From Lachnospiraceae bacterium (GTDB lineage: Bacteria > Bacillota > Clostridia > Lachnospirales > Lachnospiraceae), in the NCBI GenBank assembly GCA_017508825.1, contig JAFWRC010000204.1:1-40200 (forward strand): a stretch of DNA of 40,200 bases, written 5' to 3'. Shown here piece by piece: positions 34,416-40,200 of the stretch (positions are counted from its first letter, which is position 1; each line of letters starts with the position of its first letter). A model generated the notes under the pieces. The model saw only the letters and a list, made by a program, of their open reading frames with translations. It made no database searches and had not been told where the DNA came from. A program made the position numbers and the translations under genes.

Positions 34416-35513
34416 TTATCGTTTCACTCTTGCGCCGGCGCCGCCCATGATGGCTTCCACTTCTTCCTTGCTTGCCATGGAAGTGTCACCCGGTGTGGTC
34501 ATTGCCAGTGCGCCGTGCGCTGCGCCGTAGTTCACTGCCTTCTCCGCATCTCCGGTGGTCATCAGACCGTATACCAGACCGGATGCAAAGGAATCGCCGC
34601 CGCCTACACGGTCCATGATCTCCAGACCGTTGTACTCTTTGCTCATAAAGATCTCGCCGTCTGCCCAGCAGATCGCCTTCCAGTCATTTACGGTAGCGGT
34701 ACGCACGGTACGAAGCGTGGTAGCCACAGCCTTGAAATTCGGGTATGTCTTTGCTGCTTCACCGATCATCTTCTTGTAGCCGTCCAGGTTCAGTTCTTTC
34801 AGGTTTGCATCATTGCCTTCGATCTGGAAACCGAGACAGGCGGTAAAGTCTTCCTCGTTACCGATCATTACATCAACGTATTTTGCTACTTCTTTATTGA
34901 CTTCCTGCGCCTTTGCCTGACCGCCGATCGCACTCCACATAGAAGGACGATAGTTTAAGTCATAACTGATCACAGTGCCGTACTTCTTTGCAACCTTGCA
35001 GGCTTCAATGACGGTCTCACAAGCCTGCTCGGAAAGAGCCGCGTAGATACCACCGGTGTGCAGCCAGCGTACACCGAGTTCACCGAAGATATAGTCAAAA
35101 TCAAAATCCTTTGCCGTTGCCTGGCTGATCGCAGTGTTCGCACGATCGGAGCAGCCTACGGCACCGCGGATACCGAAACCTCTCTCGGTAAAGTTCAGAC
35201 CGTTACGGCAGATACGTCCGATACCGTCAGTCTTTTTCCAATAGATCAGGGAAGTATCCACACCACCCTGCTCGATCAGATCCTTCATCAATTTACCTAC
35301 TTCATTATCAGCAAATGCAGTGATCACTGCGGTATTGAGTCCGAAGCATTTGTGCAGGCCGCGGATCACGTTGTACTCGCCGCCGCCTTCCCACGCGGTA
35401 AAATGGCGCGCGGTACGGATACGTCCCTCGCCCGGATCCAGGCGGAGCATGATCTCGCCCAGTGAAACGGCATCAAATTTGCAATCTTCTTTTTTTCTTA
35501 AATTCAGATCCAT
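34416..35513 (-). CDS. kdgK: 2-keto-3-deoxygluconate kinase (PfkB family)
   Basis: The start at 35513 gives MDLNLRKKEDCKFDAVSLGE and follows an AAAGGGG site; a 19-codon upstream extension has no better ribosome site and runs toward the operator. The 365-residue kinase phosphorylates KDG to KDPG. PfkB signatures are EGGGEYNVIRGLHKCFG and MDRVGGGDSFASGLVYG with catalytic Asp307. FDAVSLGEIMLRLDPGEGRI is typical of the KdgK-type sugar kinases in this class. It heads the kdgK-kdgA operon with a consensus promoter and operator. 5-dehydro-2-deoxygluconokinase is a relative, but context favours KdgK. Confidence 0.93.
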   Translation of the reverse strand: MDLNLRKKEDCKFDAVSLGEIMLRLDPGEGRIRTARHFTAWEGGGEYNVIRGLHKCFGLNTAVITAFADNEVGKLMKDLIEQGGVDTSLIYWKKTDGIGRICRNGLNFTERGFGIRGAVGCSDRANTAISQATAKDFDFDYIFGELGVRWLHTGGIYAALSEQACETVIEACKVAKKYGTVISYDLNYRPSMWSAIGGQAKAQEVNKEVAKYVDVMIGNEEDFTACLGFQIEGNDANLKELNLDGYKKMIGEAAKTYPNFKAVATTLRTVRTATVNDWKAICWADGEIFMSKEYNGLEIMDRVGGGDSFASGLVYGLMTTGDAEKAVNYGAAHGALAMTTPGDTSMASKEEVEAIMGGAGARVKR

Positions 35514-35586
35514 TCTTTGGCATCCCCTTTCGTAATGAAAATACCTTTTAAAAACACCTTTTGAAAACATTCCGGCGCGCCTTTGT

Positions 35587-35600
35587 TGTAAGCGCTTACA
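35587..35600. promoter_or_regulatory. LacI-type operator at the kdgK promoter
   Basis: TGTAAGCGCTTACA is identical to the uxaC site and lies 12 bases downstream of the -10 box, covering the first transcribed bases. Confidence 0.82.
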
Positions 35601-35612
35601 ATTCTATGAATT

Positions 35613-35640
35613 ATTATAGACTGATTTTACACTTTGTCAA
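35613..35640 (-). promoter_or_regulatory. Promoter of kdgK-kdgA
   Basis: On the minus strand a consensus TTGACA (35635-35640) and consensus TATAAT (35613-35618) are 16 bases apart. This is the best promoter match in the window. Confidence 0.88.
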
Positions 35641-35658
35641 GCATTAAAATCCGTATTG

Positions 35659-35684
35659 AAAACCCCCGGCCTTAGGACCGGGGG
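35659..35684 (-). terminator. Terminator of the 35695-38535 gene
   Basis: On the minus strand CCCCCGG pairs with CCGGGGG around an 8-base loop, then four T. It lies 10 bases beyond the stop codon and just before the kdgK promoter. Confidence 0.85.
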
Positions 35685-35694
35685 TACGGACGGA

Positions 35695-38535
35695 TCAGAT
35701 TCCTTTCTTTGTATGCGTTCTGCGGATCTCTTCTTCCGTATTATTCTTCTGTCCCTGTTTCTCAGTCAGAGCAACGGACGCGCTCCGCTTCCTCTTCCCG
35801 GGATTCTCCGGGCTCTTCTGATCCTTCAGATCTTCAAGCTCGATCCTGCGGCGTCTTTGATCCGGCACGCCGTTCTCCTTTTTCTCCTCTTGCTTCTTCG
35901 GTGCCGGTTCTGCCGAAAAACGGATGGAATTCGTATGTACCGGTACCGGTTCCGCCGAAAAGCTGATGGAATTCGTATGGATCGCTTCCAGTTGCATAGA
36001 AGGCTGCGGAGCTGTTTTTTCCTGTTTCACAGGCCCACGGGGAATGCGTTTTTCCGTTTCCCGCTCATAATACTCTGCCATGGTGATCGAACGCTTCACC
36101 GTCTTTTCCCCGTCACCGGCTGCAATCTGTACCGATACTTCCGTAGTCTGCCGACGCATCCGGTCATAGACCCTGTTATACTCCGCAGCTTCCTCATTCA
36201 GCTTTCTCCACTCCTCCGCGCGGATACCCAGCTGTGCGGATACTTCTTCTCTCGCATTTTCCGGAAGCTTATTGATCTCCGCTTCCGACAGCACCGGCGG
36301 CACATAGGTCAGCGGCTGCAGCCGTCCGTTTTTCAGGATCCCTGGCACCTCGTTGCTCTTCGAACGCATTTCCGGCCGGAAATAATCGCACATTTTCTGT
36401 GCAAGACCGCTCACTGCTTCCCTGCAGTTCTTATCGGTGATCCCTTCCTCCAGCAGATACGTATAAGGCACACCGTTGATACAGAACTGTCCCAGCGCTT
36501 CCGTAAGCCGTTTCAGATCCTCTTCTCCCGGTTCCTTCGGGATCTTCACGCCGGTCATTTTTTCAATAAGATCCAGCCCCAGTGTATACTTTATATCCGC
36601 CAGCTCATCCTTTTGGTCCTTCGGCGGCATCTTCCCATTTTCCGCTCTCTCCATCCAGTCGCTCAGGGATGACATCTGCGCAAAGAGTTCTTCATCTATC
36701 TGTGTGCGGATACGGATTGCCGACGCGCTGATAAAACTCTCAAAAGCATTTTCTTCTATTCCGTTATCTTTCAAATGCTTTTGCAGAGGCTCCGGCAGCC
36801 GGTCAAAACCCCTGCCCTCCGTCACGGCATTCAGGATCTGCTCCCAGGCCTGAAGCTCCGGTCCGGTCTGCGCGGCAGTCTTTTCTTTCTCATCTATGAT
36901 CCTGTTCAGCCACTGAAGCTCTCTCTTCTTTTTGGCTGTCACTGCATCATGATCTACGGATCCTCCCTCTTCATCCAGGGATATAAACCCGGCAAGATTC
37001 TCATGGCGATCGATCTCCTCCTGCCATTTCGTACGAAGCGTCTGATAGATCTGCATCTCCTCCGCAGCACCGGCATGACGCATCCGCACATCATCACATA
37101 GGCGCAGCATCCTGTCAAAAGCCTTTCCATGTTCTGCCGGAACCTTATCTCTTCGCTTCAGCAGATTACGGATAAAGTCAAACATCTCATCCGCATCTTT
37201 TGGCTGCTGTTTTCTCTTTTCCTCCTGATATGCCGTATAAAAAGGGGTTGCAGATTTTTGCTCGTTTCTGCCTGAACTCATCTGCACTCCGTAAAGATCA
37301 CACAGTTCATTCGTTGCATCCTGCATTTTTTCATTCAGGATGCGGACAAACTGTTTCTCCTCTTCCGTATAATGATGCACGGAAGAATTATCCTTGCCGT
37401 AATAATCCGAAAAATCCTCTTTCCCGGAATAGATGCCCAAAGACACTTCGTTCGTAACCCCCGGATGTCCCACGACCGCTTTGTCAACCGCCGCAAACGA
37501 CTCTGCCGTCAGATACCATGTCTTTTTCTGCTCTCCCTCTCCCGTAGTAAAGGTTCCGATGGTCCCGGCGTGATGCTCCGGCCAATCCGTCTGCTCCCTG
37601 TGATAATCCCCGAAACGGACAAAAAACCCTTTCTCGGGGATTTCCGATCCCCCGATTCCCATCACCCGATTAGCATTGTTAACTCTTTTGCTGATATTGA
37701 TAACAAAATTTTTGCTTCCGATGCACTCATTCGGAACGATCATTTTCATTTCCGTCTCCGGATCGATCGCTGCGATCTGCTGCAGCTCCTGCACGGAACG
37801 CTCGTAAGCATCCACATTTGACTGCGCCAGGCCCTTCCCGTTTCCTCCGGGCACCGTCCCTCGGAACGGAGAATCTTCCATCTTCTGCATCGCCTGAAGC
37901 GCCATTAGGTTTTTGCAAAAATTGTGCCACATCATATAGAATGTATTATCCATGATCGCCGCATGCTCATTAAGCATGCTTATCATGTCATTGCTGAAGT
38001 TCTTAAAATCTTCCCGATCCTGTACCGGGATCTCCAGTTCTCTGCACAGCCAGTTTGTAGCATCCTCCCGCAGTATCTCCCGATCCTTTTCCAAAGGGTG
38101 TTCCTTGCTGAAGATGCCGCCGCTCCAACCAAAACGCTGATACATTTCGGACACGAACTTCATTCCCTGATCGATATCCGGCTTGCCATCCATTCCGAGA
38201 AATTTCTGCGCTGCATGCTTCATCAGACGGTTCATGTTCTTCCGCAGATGATAGACCGGCTTACCTTCCCCGCCACAGCCGTATTCCGGCAGTTTCGTAT
38301 GCATGTCATACGTTCCCGGCTCATCCTCCGACTCGGTAAAATATAAATACGGAGAAGCATTGCTCTTTTCGATCTGCTTCTTTATGTCTTCTGTTACCTG
38401 CAGGCCCGAAAAAGTACCTCCGGTCAGTTTTGCGGGATTTTGCTCCCTGTCGGCCGGCTGTGCCATATCTGCGGCTGCCGCTTTTCCGGTCCCGATCATT
38501 CCGTTAACCGGTGTGTGATATTTAGGCTTTGGCAT
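35695..38535 (-). CDS. Unrecognised 946-residue protein with C-terminal HTNSI-FSAEP repeats
   Basis: I do not recognise this protein. It has no signal peptide or TM helix. The N-terminus is polar (MPKPKYHTPVNGMIGTGKAA); residues 90-230 are helical with Trp/Met/His-rich stretches (MDNTFYMMWHNFCKNLMALQ); 270-400 look globular and beta-containing (IGSKNFVINISKRVNN, GFFVRFGDYHREQTDWPEHH); 430-780 are charged helices. Residues 852-877 contain two copies of a 12-mer, IHTNSISFSAEP and VHTNSIRFSAEP, followed by a Lys/Arg/Glu-rich tail (DQRRRRIELEDLK; GKRKRSASV). GGGGAG is six bases before the ATG. It is 54 bases downstream of the next orphan gene (38590-40200), so they form an operon. A structural, effector or toxin-like role can be imagined but is not shown. 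Confidence 0.75.
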   Translation of the reverse strand: MPKPKYHTPVNGMIGTGKAAAADMAQPADREQNPAKLTGGTFSGLQVTEDIKKQIEKSNASPYLYFTESEDEPGTYDMHTKLPEYGCGGEGKPVYHLRKNMNRLMKHAAQKFLGMDGKPDIDQGMKFVSEMYQRFGWSGGIFSKEHPLEKDREILREDATNWLCRELEIPVQDREDFKNFSNDMISMLNEHAAIMDNTFYMMWHNFCKNLMALQAMQKMEDSPFRGTVPGGNGKGLAQSNVDAYERSVQELQQIAAIDPETEMKMIVPNECIGSKNFVINISKRVNNANRVMGIGGSEIPEKGFFVRFGDYHREQTDWPEHHAGTIGTFTTGEGEQKKTWYLTAESFAAVDKAVVGHPGVTNEVSLGIYSGKEDFSDYYGKDNSSVHHYTEEEKQFVRILNEKMQDATNELCDLYGVQMSSGRNEQKSATPFYTAYQEEKRKQQPKDADEMFDFIRNLLKRRDKVPAEHGKAFDRMLRLCDDVRMRHAGAAEEMQIYQTLRTKWQEEIDRHENLAGFISLDEEGGSVDHDAVTAKKKRELQWLNRIIDEKEKTAAQTGPELQAWEQILNAVTEGRGFDRLPEPLQKHLKDNGIEENAFESFISASAIRIRTQIDEELFAQMSSLSDWMERAENGKMPPKDQKDELADIKYTLGLDLIEKMTGVKIPKEPGEEDLKRLTEALGQFCINGVPYTYLLEEGITDKNCREAVSGLAQKMCDYFRPEMRSKSNEVPGILKNGRLQPLTYVPPVLSEAEINKLPENAREEVSAQLGIRAEEWRKLNEEAAEYNRVYDRMRRQTTEVSVQIAAGDGEKTVKRSITMAEYYERETEKRIPRGPVKQEKTAPQPSMQLEAIHTNSISFSAEPVPVHTNSIRFSAEPAPKKQEEKKENGVPDQRRRRIELEDLKDQKSPENPGKRKRSASVALTEKQGQKNNTEEEIRRTHTKKGI

Positions 38536-38589
38536 AATGATCTCCCCTTTTTACGTCTGAATGGTGCACGGTGCTACTTGTTACTTGGA

Positions 38590-40200
38590 TCAGATATGAT
38601 GGTTATTCGGATTCTGACGGGCTTCCGCTTTCTTCGCATCTCTTACCTGTTTCGCCACTTCTGCGGCAGAATTGCGATGCTTCTCCAAAAGACCCCGGGA
38701 TTTCCTGTCCGCCATCTCCTGACTGTAAAGATCCCTGTATGACATAACCTTCCGCTGATTCTCCGCGTTCAGATTCGGAACCTGATCTGCGGGCATATCC
38801 TTGCAGAATTCCATGCCCAGACCCTGCGCTCCCGCTGCTCTGGCAAAGCCGGCATCCGTTTTTTTATCGGCAGCATCCTGTCCCGGATCCAGAACCTTTC
38901 TCTCATACTGCGGCACAAGCTGTCTGCACTTCTCATACCGGTCTGCCAGTATTCTCATTTCCCTGTTCAGATCCTCCTGCGTGGTATCCGCCTTCTGCAC
39001 CAGACCGATCAGTTTGTCCCTGTGCCTCTGGAAAGACTCCACAGCCTCTTTCGTGTCATTGTAGAGACCGGAATTCCAGCGGATGATCCTGGCGGTATGT
39101 TTTGTATCCAGCATATCCTTATATTCGTCAACCGCCTCCGGGTGTTTGATGAGCCGGATCAGATTTTCGGAGATACGCTGTCCCTGCTCATTTTCCGGAT
39201 CCAGCTGAGCATTGTAGGCATTGATACCCTGCGTCAGCGCCTGCTCCATTCTCGAAGCTGCAGCTCCGACCTTATAGCGGTCTGCCAAAGCATTCCGTTT
39301 GTTCTCTGAATAAAGACCTGCATTCTCGGGCAATCCTGCACTATGACCGATCTCACTGTTCAGAGCGTCAATGGTGTTTTTCCGGGCGTTCATCGCATTA
39401 TTTCGGGCTACAGCTGCGGGATCGTTCGGATCTGCCACCGCATTGTTCACATAGTCCGGTCCCTCCGCCAGCATCATATAACCCATAAATGCCAGATCCT
39501 GTCTGGTATCTCCCGCGGAATGGACGTGAGACTGCTTCGGCTTTTTCCTGAGATATGTGGCAGCATTCTCCATTGCTGTCCGTTCCATCTGCCGGATCCT
39601 GTCACCTTCCGGTGTGCCATCGGCCGGGATCGGACGGTCATTACGGATATATTCCTTTGTGAGCCGGTTCAGATCCAGGAAGGACTGAAGCATATTATCA
39701 TACTGCTCCGAATTCGTATGACCTGCATAACCTTCTTCCGTATTCACCAGTCCGTCACAGATTTTTACCATATCCTGAAGCCTTCTGAAATGCGCTCCAC
39801 CCGGTCGGTTCTCTTCCTCCGTATACCGATAATGACCGTTCTGTGCCGCTTCCTGATTTGCAGGCGCCGGGTTGGGATTTTCATTTCCGGGTTCAACGAT
39901 CCCCCCTTCATTATGCGCAAGTCCTTCATTATTCTCCGGTCCTTCATTATGCTCAGGTCTGTCGTTATTTGCCGCTCCTTCGTTATGTGCCTGCCCGTTC
40001 ACATTACCGCCCACGTTTACCGGTGCATCGACGTGTGCCTGCTCTCCTTCGTTTGCACGCCCCTCTACGTGATTTTGCTCTTCCTCGCGCGGCTGTTCGT
40101 TCTCGTTTGCGTGCTCTTCCTCGCGCGGCTGCCCGTTCACATTACCGCCCACGTTTACCGGTGCATCGACGTGTGCCTGCTCTCCTTCGTTTGCACGCCC
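38590..40200 (-). CDS. Unrecognised protein with repetitive Asn/Glu-rich N-terminal region, 5' truncated
   Basis: The frame stays open to the window edge, so the N-terminus is missing; 536 residues are visible. The first roughly 120 visible residues are low-complexity and acidic, rich in Asn, Glu, Gly and His, with phrases such as EGEQAHVDAPVNVGGNVNGQ occurring twice 46 residues apart and HNEGPENNEGLAHNEGG later. The remaining 400 residues are helical and charged (FRRLQDMVKICDGLVNTEEG; YDNMLQSFLDLNRLTKEYIR; AENQRKVMSYRDLYSQEMAD) and end in a basic tail (VRDAKKAEARQNPNNHHI). No known domain was identified. It is upstream of and co-directional with the 946-residue orphan, 54 bases away. The repeat region could be a flexible tether. 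Identity of any signal peptide cannot be judged from this window. Confidence 0.75.
   Translation of the reverse strand, partial: GRANEGEQAHVDAPVNVGGNVNGQPREEEHANENEQPREEEQNHVEGRANEGEQAHVDAPVNVGGNVNGQAHNEGAANNDRPEHNEGPENNEGLAHNEGGIVEPGNENPNPAPANQEAAQNGHYRYTEEENRPGGAHFRRLQDMVKICDGLVNTEEGYAGHTNSEQYDNMLQSFLDLNRLTKEYIRNDRPIPADGTPEGDRIRQMERTAMENAATYLRKKPKQSHVHSAGDTRQDLAFMGYMMLAEGPDYVNNAVADPNDPAAVARNNAMNARKNTIDALNSEIGHSAGLPENAGLYSENKRNALADRYKVGAAASRMEQALTQGINAYNAQLDPENEQGQRISENLIRLIKHPEAVDEYKDMLDTKHTARIIRWNSGLYNDTKEAVESFQRHRDKLIGLVQKADTTQEDLNREMRILADRYEKCRQLVPQYERKVLDPGQDAADKKTDAGFARAAGAQGLGMEFCKDMPADQVPNLNAENQRKVMSYRDLYSQEMADRKSRGLLEKHRNSAAEVAKQVRDAKKAEARQNPNNHHI
39991..40200. repeat. 138-bp perfect tandem repeat inside the orphan gene
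   Basis: Bases 39991-40062 and 40129-40200 are identical over all 72 positions available, with a period of 138 bases (46 codons), so the frame is kept. The second copy is cut by the window end, and further copies may lie beyond. Perfect identity points to recent duplication or copy-number change. Confidence 0.9.

Noticed and set aside
24755-35600. Reading the four AAGCGCTT palindromes as CcpA cre sites
   Set aside because: They do fit a cre consensus, but all four lie at uronate genes and at a local LacI gene including its own promoter, so a dedicated regulator is simpler. Dual control cannot be excluded.
39765-40200. CRISPR-like array in the repetitive end of the window
   Set aside because: The repeat period is 138 bases, in frame within an open coding region, with no short direct repeat/unique spacer pattern.

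Overview
The window looks like chromosome from a Lachnospiraceae-type clostridial Firmicute of intermediate GC. The signs are strong GGAGG ribosome sites, U-tailed hairpin terminators, TTGACA/TATAAT promoters, YesM/YesN-type two-component genes, lipoprotein solute-binding proteins, and a LacI-controlled hexuronate pathway in the arrangement common in gut pectin users. No rRNA, tRNA, IS element or CRISPR array was seen.

Region 1 (1-6040, plus strand) holds the end of an RND efflux adaptor, a full RND pump and a cytoplasmic sugar-binding-domain/GGDEF protein. Region 2 (6040-17962, minus strand) holds an orphan BMP-family lipoprotein and a monosaccharide uptake and sensing block. The sensing operon starts near 17930 and encodes a membrane-anchored binding protein, a histidine kinase, an AraC-type response regulator and a binding lipoprotein. 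Beyond a terminator lies the transporter: a ChvE-like binding protein, an ATPase interrupted by one in-frame TGA, and two tandem permeases.

Region 3 (17974-18849) has no protein gene. It contains a roughly 590-nt two-domain element of nested, bulged inverted repeats that looks like a large structured RNA. It is followed by a lipoprotein with a duplicated beta-helix domain (18850-20907), bracketed by inverted copies of a 29-bp palindrome.

Region 4 (20984-35640, minus strand) is a hexuronate/pectin-monomer island. uxaC-uxaB-uxaA convert galacturonate or glucuronate to KDG. kduI, a DhuI-like isomerase and kduD convert the unsaturated-uronate product DKI/DHU to KDG. kdgK and kdgA split KDG to pyruvate and glyceraldehyde 3-phosphate. 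pta and an aquaporin are also present. A LacI regulator sits in the middle, and four near-identical 14-bp palindromes (core AAGCGCTT) lie upstream of pta, uxaC, the regulator itself and kdgK, so the island reads as one local regulon.

Interleaved with and following the island are three large proteins I do not recognise (31799-33400, 35695-38535, 38590-40200 and beyond). They lack signal peptides and are rich in charged helices. The first two share short repeated motifs before a basic C-terminal tail; the third has a repetitive Asn/Glu-rich N-terminal region encoded by perfect 138-bp repeats and runs off the window.
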